DNA of 64,000 bases, taken from the NCBI GenBank assembly GCA_037178975.1, contig JASJZH010000005.1, positions 6,014,001 through 6,078,000 of the forward strand, written 5' to 3'. This document shows, one piece after another, positions 10,927 to 22,801 of the stretch; position 1 is the first letter of the stretch, and every line of letters begins with the position of its first letter. Both the position numbers and the translations under genes were made by a program. This stretch comes from Oscheius tipulae (taxonomy: Eukaryota > Nematoda > Chromadorea > Rhabditida > Rhabditidae). The notes beneath the pieces were generated by a model, which was not told the origin of the DNA, made no database searches, and was given only the letters and a program-made list of their open reading frames with translations.

Positions 10927-12189
10927 CTATTTTCTGAAGCGGACAAGCCACATTGCTAGTGTGACTGCGGTTAGGGAGTACCTGAAAATAGATTTGGAAA
11001 GGAACAAAAGAAGGACTGACCATGTGATGAGGTAGGAGAGATGTTCGTTGCGAACTGAGACATTCGTCTGGCCGCCAATCGGACCTCCTGGCTGAGAAGA
11101 TTCTGAAATTGATCTAAAATAACACTGTGAGAAGGAACTGACCGTAAACGGCTTCCACGTAGATCGGTGCCGTCCCGTAGTGTCTAGCCATCTGCTCGAA
11201 GTCCTTGTAGAACCAGACTCCTTGCTCTGGGACATTCTGTCCGACGAATTGTGGTCTCTAAAGTAATTTCTGAACAGGATTCAAGAAAGGATAACCTTTT
11301 CACTTTTCCTGACAATGGCCTCCAGTGTGACCGTTCCCTTCGGCTCGTTTTTGGCACGAGATTCACGGGACATCTGATGTACAGGCACCCAGCCACGATT
11401 CACCATGATTACTAGGCTGAACGACTGTTTATCAAAAAGAAGTGAGGGGAAACTGACTTGCTGTCCTTGATTTTAAAGGGTGTGATGACATGAGCACCGT
11501 GGCTAGACATATTGTTATCGGAGAGAAGGGAACCGACGTCTTTCTGCTTGTATCCCTCGTCGAAACGACCTCTTGGCGTGATGACGAACTCGCGCTCGTG
11601 TAAAAACTCGCCTTGAAGACGTACACGACGGTATTCCATGTCGTCGAGACGGGAGAGGCTAGAACCGAAGCAATTGATGGAGTTCGTTTATTGTTTGCAC
11701 TATTTGTGTATCAGAACCTAACATTCTTTTAAAAGGTTTTCCAAAGCATCTAATTGACGAAAAAAAGAGAGCTCACTCATTGATGGGAAACTCCACGGCA
11801 CTTTCCGAAAGTCTCGACTTCAAGCTCTCAAGAAGGTCCAGTTTCCATTGAAGACGGTAGACTTGCCAGCAGCCGAGACTGAAGGCGAAAGCTGGGATTG
11901 ACTGGAAATGTTGAAAATGGTTGAGATAACGATAGGAAACGCACTAATAGGCCAACAGATCCCAGACTCCATCGAATTGATTTACTTTTTCTCCTTGAAT
12001 TGGCTCTTGAGTCTTTTTTTGATGTCTTCTCGTCTTGTGGACGTTTCTTCGGGCTGTCCAAATTGAGAATATTCGCATTCAGGAAGAAAGTTGTTTGCAG
12101 AAGAGGAAAAAAACTGTACTTACCTGCCTCAAAAGTCCTGAATATCCACTAAAGCTCCTACTTTGACTAGCTATCCGTAATAACAACAT
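10927..12189 (-). CDS. SURF1: SURF1, cytochrome c oxidase assembly factor
   Basis: Mitochondrial inner-membrane protein needed for early assembly of complex IV. Exon 1 (start 12187-12189) encodes MLLLRIASQSRSFSGYSGLLRQ, an Arg/Ser-rich amphipathic presequence typical of mitochondrial import. The rest carries SURF1 hallmarks in order: first membrane helix then LGCWQVYRLQWK; MEYRRVRLQGEF; HVITPFKIKDS; MVNRGWVPVHQM; VWFYKDFEQMARHYGTAPIYVEA; PGGPIGGQTNVSVRNEHLSY; and the second helix (TWYSLTAVTLAMWLVRF) close to the C-terminus. Six or seven exons with short introns, ending TAG at 10927-10929. It is convergent with PAF-AH (stops 56 bp apart) and divergent from NUDT5 (starts 346 bp apart). All diagnostic blocks are present and the gene looks intact. 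Confidence 0.95.
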
Positions 12190-12535
12190 TTGTGCCTGTA
12201 AAAGACAATTAGAAGCAAGAGAAAACGAGACAAGGCAGTTTGAAACAGTTAAGGCGAATAAAAAGGAATATCTAGACGCAATTGCGTATTGCCCTTCCTT
12301 TTTGAAAAGAGAAACGTTTGTGATGAAACAGCCTCTAGTAAAGCACAAACTGCCGCAGCATCGACAAAATATTTATCTCAATGACCAGAAAATCTCCAAA
12401 ACTCTGTCGTTCACTCTGGTTATTAACTTGTCCTCTTCCTCCTGTGGCACTTTCTTATCTTTTGGTTGCTCTTTTGCCTCTTTCCACAGCTTTAGTCAAT
12501 TCCAGGTACAACTAATAGATTCGTCTAGCTAAACA
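12190..12535. promoter_or_regulatory. short divergent promoter region between SURF1 and NUDT5
   Basis: Only 346 bp separate the two outward-facing start codons, so both promoters must lie here or overlap the 5' ends. Acceptor-like AGs sit 6 nt (SURF1, TTACAG) and 7 nt (NUDT5, GTCTAG) upstream of the ATGs. No TATA box or known operator was recognised. The coordinates mark the interval, not a mapped promoter. Confidence 0.45.
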
Positions 12536-15500
12536 ATGAAAGATCTCGCATGTCCGTACGATCTTTCCGACGAGGAAACTGTCTTTACGGGTAGATGGAT
12601 CAAAACGCGTCAGATTCGTTTCAAGTGCAAAAAGAGCGGCCACGAAGGGGTGAGTGAAACAAATATGAGCAGTTGTAAAGAAATGAGATCCAACAAAACC
12701 ATCTTTGAGAAGTCTCCTACCAGGAATTTAGCTAATCCTACTGACTTTTTTGCTAGAAACGTTTTCTACATGCCTTTGGTGATACATGTTGCAAAATAGC
12801 GGAATATGGCAGTAAAAAGAAACTAGGATATCGCGGAATAGTGTCAGAGAGAAAAAGTTGAAACGCCGCCGTATAAAACCTGGAGTTGAAAAAGGCGCGC
12901 GTTTGAACGCTACATTATTCAAAAGCAGAACGTACGATAAAACAGGAGAAAATTTACACAACTGTTTCCCAAGAACTATGTGAATAACCAGTAGAGACAT
13001 GTGTAGTTTCAAAGTATTTCTTCAGGTGTGGCAGTCCACACATCGTACTACTCGCCCACAAAACGCTCTTGTGGACGGGGTCGATATAATTCCGATTCTA
13101 AAGAAGCAGGGTAAGCAGTATTTCATCTTCGTCAAGCAGTTCCGTATCCCAATGAACGGTTGGTGTCTCGAGTTCCCCGCTGGTCTCATCGACGAGAACG
13201 AGTCCGTCAAAGAAGCTGCTCTTCGTGAGCTCAAAGAAGAGACAGGCTATGTTGCTAGCAAGATTCTCCACGAGTAAGTATTCACAAAAACCAGAAACAG
13301 AATCTTGAGAACGAACGGAATCCAGGGGTTGGATCCTGGTCTGACTGATGATTCTGTTCAGTTCATAACCGTCGAGGTCGACGGTGATGCCGAGCAAAAT
13401 TTCAACCCGGAGCAGCGTCTGGAGCACGGAGAGGTGAGCATAGATCTAAAAATAGTCCCCCGTCGATCATATTTTTCACTTCCCGATTGTGTTATTACAC
13501 TTGTCGGGGTTTCTCTACAATAGGATGCGGCATAGATCGCTCGCCCTGTTACGTCTGACCTCGTGGACTGGGACTGCCGGGGCGCTGTCACATAGTTTGA
13601 TCTTTCGAAGACGACTCTCTTTGCAGGAGAGAGACTAACTGTGAGATTGAGAGATGGAAATCTCGGAAGTATCTTACAAAACCAGTATCTTACAATCACT
13701 GATCAAACTAAGTCAATTGGTTCTGAAAAACTGTCACTTGTCTTCCTGCTTCCACAGACTGTTTAGTCGGTGGACTGTCCCTCTTTCAGCTCTTCTCGAC
13801 CACTGCTCGTGTCTTACAGAACATGCACTTACGGATTGTGAGAGACAGAGAATGTGCTCCTGTGTAGATAGAGCATCCAGGTCTATCGTCTATCTTTTGT
13901 AGAAGAGATTGAGTTATTTTGTAGAAGAGAGCGAGTTACCGAAGAGGCAATTCGTTTCAAATTTCAGTCCCGTGTGTCCCCTGTCCCTCTCTTGTTCAAC
14001 CGTATCTCCCGTGTTCACCGTACTTCTAATCCTCCAAGTTCGCTCAAACATGGCCACCGCCTGCTCCCTCCGAGCAAACAGACACAAACTTTATCATTCT
14101 CACGGTCTTCAAAAGTTGATCTGTTTGCCCGACCGCCGTCAGGTCAAAGGCAACGACTCCTCGTTTCCGGTCTCTCGTCGAAAACGAGACTCATGATTTG
14201 CACAGCTACGTCACGGGTTTCGTTCTCTACGCCTGGTCTTTTCCTAAAAGTGCTCGCGTGTTTTTGTTTTCGGTCGACCAACCATCGCGGCTGTTATGGG
14301 CATCAGCAACAAGTATAGACTGTCCCATGGTAGAGTATTCTGTACTCATTGAGGATATAGACAGTCAGTGAAACACTGTCTTAACTGAACGTTCGTTCCC
14401 CCGTTCCTTTGTCTGACTTGGACGGGTTTCAACGACAACGTGGACAAACTACGGTAGTGGTATTTTAAAACGTTCTAGTTACGTTGTGCAAGAGCAATTC
14501 GTCTGTCTTTACTCTAATAGAAACACGGGTTTTCGAAACAATGAGTCAGTCGCTCTGTACTCCAGCCTTTGCGAGTCAAAATAACTTGATTCTGCGAGCA
14601 AGAGCTATGTTACTAAGGATGAGTTAGATTGCTCAACTATATTGAAGAATCAACTGAAAAAAAAAAATTTAAGTTATGTTTCTAAAATGGAAGGTAGGAT
14701 ATTTCAGAGTACGACATTTTCGCAAGCTCTCTTGGCCCCTTCTCTTCCCCTAATCTGTTTTCTCAGTTCTCTGTGGCCGCTTCTTTCCTCACGTTAGCAG
14801 TCACGTCTTCGAAATTGGCTGATTGTGGCCGTTCTCGAGTCTCTTATCGCAGTCTCCGTGACTTTGGTACGTGCCGACTCTGTGGCTCATCTCTGGACTT
14901 TCAACTCTTTCAGCTGCAAAAAGAGAGAGTCGTTATCACGTCCCTCTTGAGAGAGCTGAGAGATCGAAAGACTTGCAAATATTCTACCCCCGAGGATGCT
15001 TTTTCGCAGATTCCGCCCTCCCTCGGTCACGTCATGGACGTGCTAGAAACGAGCGCCGCTGCTATAGAGGCAGAACCATGGCTATTTCGGAGGACGATGT
15101 AATGCCCTGCAGGCAGTAGCAGGCTCTCTCTACTTCCGCTGCTCGATGATCTCCTGCTCTCCCGAAGAGACCGAAAAAGCTCTCTCTCTCCGACAAGGAA
15201 GCAATGAGGCTTGATTAAGTGGAAGCTCCGGGCGGTGTGTTCTCTCTAGTGGCGGCCCAAAGAGGGCCACGATTGATGGGCTTCTGGGAAAGGCTGCACC
15301 GGGGCGATGCGGAAGTCGGGGATGAGATCAAAGCTCTCTCTTTCAAAATTTGAGAGAAGAGGCGCTTCTTGGTCGTTGAAAGGCTCAAAGGAGCAGGAGA
15401 CAAAGAGTGGGTGCGAGTCTGGACTTTTGCATTACCTTTCCAAAGCTCTGATCTTTTCACTAAATTGTTTACGACCGGTTGTTTTCACAGCAGCTAGCAA

Positions 15501-16089
15501 TGCCAGCCATATTGATCAGGTGATACTATGTACTAGAAACTGTAGGAATCTCCACCGTAAACTTGGGGTGACTAGACAATCTCTCGGCAAAGTAGTTTGT
15601 TTCGAAACGTTGGTAATAGTTAGTTGGGATACCGGTAGTTCCTTTGGTGTGCTGTTCGTAAGCTCACAAAACTCTTTGAAAACCCAGGCACCCGTTCTTT
15701 GCGAGCTTCCGTAATCCTTTGCTGTGGTGAAACCACATGACTCTTGATTCTCTGCTCTCCATATGCGTGATCCTGCATGCTGCTTAACCTTCCTCACAGG
15801 AACCAGGAAGCTGTGCTTCCTGATCCCCTTTTGGATCAAAGAGCTGTCCTCAGAATGTTTCATGCTCGATTAGGCCGGACATGTACACTTTCGAAAACAG
15901 CACACAGCCTGTTATCAGTTGGCTCCAGAGTTCAAAGATAAAACGATCTTTCAGTGCATCGAAGTGATCGTGGTCGAGTGTGACAAGGTGCTCGAGTACT
16001 TGAAGACGATCGAGAAGAGCATCCATGTTGAGGCTATGGTTTACAGTTTCGCCATCGGGTACGGTCTGTCGAAGAAGTTTGGATTCTAA
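12536..16089 (+). CDS. NUDT5: ADP-sugar pyrophosphatase, NUDT5-type Nudix hydrolase
   Basis: Cleaves ADP-ribose and related nucleotide sugars to AMP and a sugar phosphate, usually as a homodimer in cytosol and nucleus. Exons 12536-12649, 13026-13273, 13301-13433 and 15955-16089. Exon 2 carries RTTRPQNALVDGVDIIPIL, VKQFRIPMNGWCLEFPAGL and the Nudix box, with the Gly at GLIDE, AALRELKEETG for the metal-binding REuxEE core, and the final GY. Exon 3 carries the NUDT5 signature GLDPGLTDDSVQF and the acidic loop ending in GE. The last exon (CIEVIVVECDKVLEYL...YSFAIGYGLSKKFGF) matches the NUDT5 C-terminus and joins in phase 0 across a 2.5-kb intron. AATAAA follows 6 nt after the stop. All catalytic residues expected of the family are present. 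Confidence 0.93.
13434..15954 (+). other. unusually long NUDT5 intron (2521 bp)
   Basis: Donor GTGAGC at 13434, acceptor TTTCAG at 15949-15954. No nested gene is supported. Open frames at 13654-13902, 14773-15102 and 15307-15714 lack domains and are not bounded by convincing splice signals. A short direct repeat (TTTTGTAGAAGAGA) occurs twice near 13893-13931, and an A-rich tract lies near 14658. It stands out because most introns in this window are under 100 nt. Confidence 0.6.
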
Positions 16090-16094
16090 TCACA

Positions 16095-16100
16095 AATAAA
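16095..16100 (+). terminator. polyadenylation signal AATAAA of NUDT5
   Basis: AATAAA starts 6 nt after the NUDT5 stop codon, about 95 bp before the stop of the oppositely directed nuclear receptor. The two 3' ends are therefore very likely to overlap. Confidence 0.7.
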
Positions 16101-16194
16101 GGGTTTATCTCTGTTTACAGTATAGCTTATTATATAGTCACATACACGTTTGGGCAGCGGAGATTTTCTGGAGGAGAGATGGTGAGATGGAAGT

Positions 16195-17676
16195 TTAGGA
16201 GAGGAAGACCTTGACGGGATGAATGGGAGCCGAGGAGAAGAGCTGAAAAACTTATAATTAGTTTATGGACTTCTTTGGATAGGACGCGAAACTTTTCATC
16301 AAATGGTCGTATGGTTAGCGCGTGGGATACAGAACGAACATTCTTAGGTGGATTCCTAGTGAACAATATAAGCTTACTCACCGGCAGTTGAGTATTGTAG
16401 AGCGGGAAAGAAGAAAGGAGACTGGGAGATGTCGATGGAGGACTGCCTCCATTCATTGGAGTCAGTTGGCTTGCCAAGAACTGTGCCAGAAGGACTTCTT
16501 TGGAGAGGGGAAGATGGTCCGAGAAGGAGAGAACAGGCGACTCGCTCTTCGGACTGGGAATTTCCTTCTTGACCAGATCGATCATTCCGAACAGACTGGC
16601 CAGTTCGTTGTTCTCCAAAGCTGTCTGAGCGATGGAAGTAAGAGCGGGAACGATCATGAGAAGGGAAGAGACTCGGAGAGAGGCATCGATACTGTTCAAC
16701 TGCTGGCCCAGATAGGAGAAGACGGCCTTCAGGAGGGCATCTCTAGCTTCACGAAGTTTGTCTTTGCTGGCCGGGTTCATTCCCACGACATCGCCAGACA
16801 GGAGAAGAAGAGCCTTGAGACACGAGAACTCGGCTTGATCGACATGGAGGCGTCTCAGAGGGCTGAGCAGTTCATCCTGGATACGTTGGAGAACAGTCAG
16901 AGAGGAGTTGTTGACTAGGGCGGGGGACAGGAGCTGGTCGTTTGGAAGGAGCAGTTGACTGAGAGACATGCTTCGCTGGACGACTCCGAGAAGCGCAAAG
17001 CTGGGACTGGAGTGCTTCAGAAGGAGACCCTGAAAGTTGCTTGTAGAACAGGGACAGTTCAATGTACCGTACCTTGTCACTGATCGGGATTTCGGGAAGG
17101 GGATGCAGCATCGAAGTCCAACCAATAAGATTCGAGACGATTCTCTGTCTTGAGGTGGATTCCTCGTCTCTCAGAAGGGCATTGACCGACTGACTCGACA
17201 CCAGACGATTCTCAATGTCCATGAGCATTTCGACCAGACGACGAGAGGCAGCCGAGTTGGGACATTCGGTCTTGGGAGAGGGAGCTCCTTCACTATCCGA
17301 GTTCTCTCCAGTCAGACTTCTCTTTCTTCTCTTCGTGCTACCAATTCTGTCTCTCTCGTTCTGGATAGCCTCAGGCTTCATCCCATCAGCGAGACACTTC
17401 TGGAAGCGACAGTAGCGACAGGCGTTCCTATGATCCTTGTCGATGTTGCACTGTTTGTTGAAGCGGCAGGTATACTGTAGATTCTGCCACACGCTTCGGC
17501 GGAAGAAGCCTTTGCAGCCGTTACAGCTAAATGGAACACGTTTACTCTGTTTCTCTTTGTTCGACTCACGCTACGGCTCCATAATGTTTTCCAATAGCTT
17601 TGTCTCCACAGACCACGCAGAAATCGGCAGAGGAGGATATTTCAGTTGAGACTGAGGGCGTTACAAGAAGATCCAT
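16195..17676 (-). CDS. HNF4-type nuclear hormone receptor
   Basis: Sequence-specific transcription factor with an intact two-zinc-finger DNA-binding domain. The first finger is [21 protein letters not shown] and the P-box helix [11 protein letters not shown]. The second finger is [20 protein letters not shown], followed by [22 protein letters not shown], the stretch typical of HNF4 and related nematode receptors. The start ATG at 17674-17676 is 2 nt after TTACAG, and a 43-nt intron splits the first finger after GAVA. The ligand-binding domain is HNF4-like: [11 protein letters not shown], then [47 protein letters not shown] and [18 protein letters not shown]. The tail after it (Ser/Pro-rich, ending HPVKVFLS) is variable in the family. 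The 3' end nearly abuts NUDT5. Target genes cannot be told from the sequence. Confidence 0.92.
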
Positions 17677-20510
17677 TTCTGTAAGGGAGGGAATGAGTCG
17701 AGGTAAAGAACAAGGGTGAGAAAGAGAGAGTACGGTAAAAGAATCGCGCGACCGTGTAAACCGACAGAACGGGGCCGCCTCGGGGCAATGAATGCACCGG
17801 AAAGGGTACTGTAGATGGCTTTCGGTAAGGAGGAACTCCTAATGTTCTGTTACGATAACTGAAAGCTACAGTCTTGAACTGTGTTGAAAGAGTTGTGGGT
17901 CAAAGACGGAAAATTGGAAGACTACAAAAGAAGGAAGTGGAAATTACTTGTCTCGAGAAAGGGAGTAAAAGCAAAGACCCAGTAGCTTTGCTCCCAATCG
18001 GGAGATGCCGATGGGCACGTCGGCTGTCCGTTATCAGGCCCAGAAAGTCACGGAGGAGGGTGCGATTGGGCAGGGGGCGGTCCTCGGAGCGCATTCTACA
18101 CCTAACGAAGATCATGGTTCAACGAGGGGTGACGTCAGAGGTGGCGGTCGGAAAACCTGTCGTTCTTGTCAGTGATAATAGCGATTGAAGAGACGCAGCC
18201 AGTCGAAATAGTACGGGGATCGAATGGCGCAGACGGGGTAAGAATAGACGAAAGAGACTGTAGAAGGAAGAGACAGCCAGTACAGCAGCCGGATGGGAAA
18301 CGGTCTCGAACTTCGAACGACGAATGACGAAGTGACATTCGAAGATACAGACAGAACTGTTTCCGTATCCAATCCACTCTCGTGCAAATTGGGGAGCACA
18401 CAGTGTCCTCTAGGGTTCTATGAGTAGTGCACCACTGTATTAGGCCACAATGTCTTTCGAAAGTTTAAAATTGCCAAGTTCGGAAGCTATAAAAGCATCC
18501 GACACTCACCACTTGAAGAACTAAAAGACATGAGTTTCTATCTAGCTGTTAGTGTTTCTGACCTTATTGTTATTATAGCTCATCGAGAAACAGTATATCA
18601 AGTAGCCCCAAGTACTCAGGTGAACTTCTGACAGAAAGTTCTAGAGTTGACCAAGCAGCGGCAAGCTAACTCTACTTCATTTCACCATACCGTGCCGTAA
18701 CCTGTTCATCTCCCGATGAGACAGACCTGAACGGTTAAAGTCATCTACCACAGTGGTTGTGGTGTTTTCACTCACTCACAGACCGACAGAATTGTTTTTC
18801 TAGTCGTTTGAATTCAGAACTTTGACGGGTCAAAATAAGACGCAATTCTATCAGCTAAAGTCATAATTCCGACACGTAAACAGTGACGAATGCCTACCCA
18901 ACAGGGACTGTTCTTTCTATTTTGGCGCTCGCCGAAAACAAGGTTGACCGGTTCCGGTTATGAAAAGAGGAGAGATTAGAATCTTGACAGCTGTACTCTC
19001 CAGGAAATCGTTCTCATTGAAAATTCTGCGAGATCTTAGATTCCGAATCTAATTTGACTCGAAGGAACTGCTATATCTGAACTCAAACACCTGCTAATCG
19101 GGGGCGGCTTAGAGCTCTCTGATCGTTTGACAAGGAAGCTTTGGATATGATTAGCTCTGGAGAGGGATGAGAAGAGGAGGGAGCACCAAAGATCGAGATG
19201 AAGGAACTGACAGTCGAAGGACTCCAGGGGACGGAAGGGGGTGGGGCTCAATCAGCCCGCCCCAGGCTTCCTGATGCTAAAAATGGAGAGCTGCTAGAAT
19301 GGGACTAAAACGGGAATACTAGAGTGCAGTGAGCAGAAGGTCAAAAGCTGGATTTGAGGACAAGTTGAGCAGAAAACAGCGTGACCAAATGGGCGATGAA
19401 GTAGCATTTCGGGCGATGAAGTAGCACAACAATCGACCATTGGAACAAGAAGGATCTTTAACAAAGCAAGAAGTATCACAGGATCTTCCTAATTGAGCAG
19501 GCTACCATTAGATAGCCAAACATTCTATGCATTTGGGTAACAGCTATCACATACTCTGTCTGTGAATGCCTCCTAGAAGACCTAAAGTTAAGAGAGGCTG
19601 AAGAATGGCCTGTCTTAGTTTGCAACAGATAGCTTGGTCCTATGTAGTTTGCCCACATAACATCCAAACTTGGTTCCTGAGCAGCTTTCAGCTGAGTGGT
19701 TCAGCGGTTCTGGCAAGTGCCTCCAGAAGTCCAGAAGATCGCATCTTTTATGAGAGAATGTCTAAGAACACGGAGGCTGATAGGCCCGAATGAGATGGCT
19801 TTCAGACGAGTCATTCGCTCCTATTGGAAGCAGACTGCACAGCTATGCGATATGCTGGTCAATTGAGGGCACGAACTTTCATAGGGTTCCATGGATCACG
19901 GTACTTGTCTTACTCTGATCAGCACATACACTCCACCTATTGAATATAGAGAACTACCCTTATCGTAGTTTCAGAAGGAGGCCATTCGACACCACAGCTC
20001 TTTGAATCTTTGGAGGAGGCTTGGAGATCCGGGAACGTCATGACTACGTGCTGAGTCTTTTCTTCCCACTATCCCAAACTCAGAGATTCTGTATCCCTCG
20101 AAAATATCCCACTCATAAAGAGGAAGCTTTCTTTTCTTCTAATTCAATAAGACCTCTCTTTTAGCCGCTGTTCTGAGTACGGAGAGGGCCTCGTATATCG
20201 AATTCTGCTTCCGTCTTTGGAGCTCAAAGCTGGGCGCCTAGCGCTTCGACCCCTTGAACTCGGCGAGGGGCCGAAGATCGTTGGCGCCGACGTGCAATTC
20301 TCTGCAGCCGGACCTTCTATTCATGGCCGGGGGCCGCGGACTCAATCTATGACTCGCGGGGAGGGGAAAAGTGCAGCAGAGAGCAACGCGGAAGCGAGGG
20401 AGCTGCTGGAAATAGCCTCAATTCGGTTTGGGAGAGAGGGGAAGCTAATTGGGAGTAAAGGCCAGCTCAGAAAAACGATGAGACAACAGATGAAAGAACA
20501 AGGAGAGTCT
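17677..20510. other. intergenic region between two minus-strand genes
   Basis: No supported gene. It holds a short tandem repeat at 19391-19426 and a GC-rich block at about 20160-20380. The 20217-20546 plus-strand frame overlaps the 3' end of the minus-strand gene at 20511 and has no domain, so it was not called. It presumably contains the upstream control region of the HNF4-like gene. Confidence 0.4.
19391..19426. repeat. short tandem repeat, 20-bp unit
   Basis: GGGCGATGAAGTAGCATTTC is followed directly by a second copy of its first 16 bases. Small local duplication with no evident function. Confidence 0.8.
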
Positions 20511-22680
20511 TCATTGGTATTGCTCGAACCGTTCGCGGAAGAATAAGTGGAGAAACTGCCAAATGGGATGCTGATACGCCGGTATACAGTCCCGAGACAC
20601 TGCCGTTTTCTCCAAATGCAGTAGCAACGGGTAGCCGTAAGTGAACATGACTTCCAGTAGGGCACGAGCATCAGCTTCGGCCATATGGAAGTCTCTTTCG
20701 ATTCCCTTGACGATCTGTAAACCAAACTGTCAAAGAGTTCTGACATCTGTGATTATGTCTCCTAATAATAAGCACAAGTAAAAATTACAGTTATGTCCTG
20801 CCAATACTTGTCAAGTTAAGAGTTCAAGTCTTTACGATAAGCTTACAATTTGGTTGCGTTTTAAAGATTCACCAGCTGCCGGCGGCAGCTTCGCAGCCCT
20901 TTGGCCTTTGCTTAGAATTGACCACAGGCGGCTGCGCCGCTTCGTAGTTACAGAAATCTCCCAGGGGCTTCACTGTGAAAAAAGCCGAGTTCTACAGCGC
21001 ACCCAAAGTTGACTTGTCAACCAATTTAGGCAATAACTGTTTTTGAACAACAAAACTTTTGGACAACTAATTGGCTCGCTTCTGTTTCGTGGCCACGGAC
21101 AAACAAACAAACAAACAAACAGACAAACAAAGAAACAGAGTCCGCCACAGAAACCATCGCGCTTTAGATAGTAGAGATATTTGAAAAGTGCAATAAAGAG
21201 CTATCGTTCGTCTTGTGACTTGTCTGCTTATCAACTTTTTTCGGGTTAGATGCTGCAATGTAAAAGCTCACGTCCTTATACAAGTCGTCCTGCAGTTTGT
21301 AGCCCCTTCGCCGATTTGGAGGTATCTAATATATCTGATCCACAACTAAATCCAGCAAGATCTAAATTTTTGACCTAATCACAGGCGATTCTAGCCTGTT
21401 CGGGAAATTTATGAGTCAAGACGTTCCTGTATAATCCACCGACTAGACCGATGAGATCAGCAGAGAGATTATTGGCGACTGAAGAGACTCTTCGATCTAC
21501 GTGTATACTCACCTAACAGTACTGGTTTAGATAGATCTTCGAGAAATTCAAAAACTCTATCCAGACCTTCCGAAAAGGCTCAAAAGGGATGCCAAGCATG
21601 TAATACCGTTCGATCCATTTGTGGAACTTCTTCAAGTACTCTGTAAAAGTTTGTTTCAAACTGTCTAGTAATCTTACGAAGATGGGAGTTTGTATTGCCG
21701 AAAAAAAAAGAAAAAAGAAATTTCATTTGAGCAAAAGAAACCCCAATGTTTACAGGGGCTGTGACGCTCTCCAGTGTCGAGGACACTTCCTCCGGAATGA
21801 AAATGTTCTTTTTCTGCAAAACTAGAATTGACTTCGAAACATTAGAAAGCGCTAACTCCTAGTATAGTCTTCTTTGTGCAAATTCTGCCAAAGCTTTGTA
21901 ATCGTCTCTGGAAACGGCAAAGAACGACATGTCACCAATCCACGGAAGCCATTTGCCGTTTGCTCTAATGACTGTGTTCGATATGACTGTATCATCTGAT
22001 TTGAACTCACAAATGTCCTGAAACTTCTGGAGTTCTTGATAAAAGGTTCGGGTGCTGTAGCAGTTGAAAGAACCGCCATGCTCGGAGAGATCTTCACGAA
22101 TCTCCATAAGTTGGACAATCTAACTGAGAATCATGGAATAAGAGATAATTAAAAACAAAAGAGAGTGAACCCATCAACGTGATGGGAACGTAGTTTTCAC
22201 GAATGAGAATAAACATTTGAAGATAATATCTTATGAGCTTTTTCTCTTCAGAGACGCCTTTTCTTTGGATGCTGTTCAGCTCCTCGATAAAAAGTGTTCG
22301 ATCGCAAGATGCAGCTAGTTCCCAAGCTTTTCTACCAAATGCTGACTGTTCTAAGTTGAAATTGACAATGGTAGGAATCCTTTTATTGTCTGTGATTGTC
22401 CGCTAACTCGATACCCACTTGAATGTCTCCTATCAAAGGTTCTTCTGATTTACTTGGTTCCGGATCGAATAGACTCTCGTTTTAAAAGTTATGCAATTGG
22501 CATTTCAAAATAGGTCACCTTTTTAGAAACAGCTTGCTCAGCATCAAGATCACCAACTTCTGAAAAGTCACAATTCGGATCACAATATTGCCTACAAAAA
22601 ACGCTGTAAACTGAAAAAGGTGGGAACAAACGTCGAACATCCCGATTGTTTTTTTTTCTTGGAGCTTTTTTTGGCGGCAT
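20511..22680 (-). CDS. unidentified multi-exon gene with unresolved frame joins
   Basis: I do not recognise this protein. The minus-strand reading starts MPPKKAPRKKNNRDVRRL (ATG at 22678-22680, 2 nt after an acceptor-like CATCAG). It continues through exons with natural amino-acid use: SLFDPEPSKSEEPLIGDI; FGRKAWELAASCDRTLFIEE; EKKLIRYYLQMFILIRENY; REDLSEHGGSFNCYST; ANGKWLPWIGDMSFFAVSRD; YLKKFHKWIERYYMLGIPFE; ADLIGLVGGLYRNVLTHKF; RGYKLQDDLYKD; and ARALLEVMFTYGYPLLLHLE. It stops at 20511 after FRERFEQYQ. Several joins fit canonical GT-AG introns, but the best frames near 21,780-22,130 do not connect without an odd splice or a frameshift. It may be a real, mostly helical protein with unusual splicing, or a gene carrying an indel. 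The basic N-terminus suggests nucleic-acid contact, which is only inference. Confidence 0.5.
20876..20960. repeat. GC-rich palindromic patch in an intron
   Basis: AGCTGCCGGCGGCAGCT is a perfect inverted repeat of 8-bp arms around one base. About 45 bp further on, GGCGGCTGCGCCGC is another GC-rich self-complementary stretch. It lies within a presumed intron of the unidentified 20.5-22.7 kb gene and could be a small repeat insert or an RNA hairpin. Confidence 0.55.
21099..21131. repeat. (ACAA)n microsatellite
   Basis: About eight units of a tetranucleotide repeat, interrupted once by AGAC. A shorter run of the same unit occurs at about 27,621-27,637, in the first intron of the GMEB-like gene. 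Confidence 0.85.
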
Positions 22681-22801
22681 AGCTGATGTGGATAGAATAG
22701 TTAAGCCGGTTGTCACTTTCTCAACTTACGGAAAGCTGATGAAAAAAAAAAAGTCGTGTATTTCGTTTATGAAGGCAGTAGACTAATTGAGCAAACTGTC
22801 T

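Noticed and set aside
20217-20546. 109-codon plus-strand open frame
   Set aside because: Overlaps the convincing last exon of the minus-strand gene, has no ATG context or domain, and lies in a GC-rich block.
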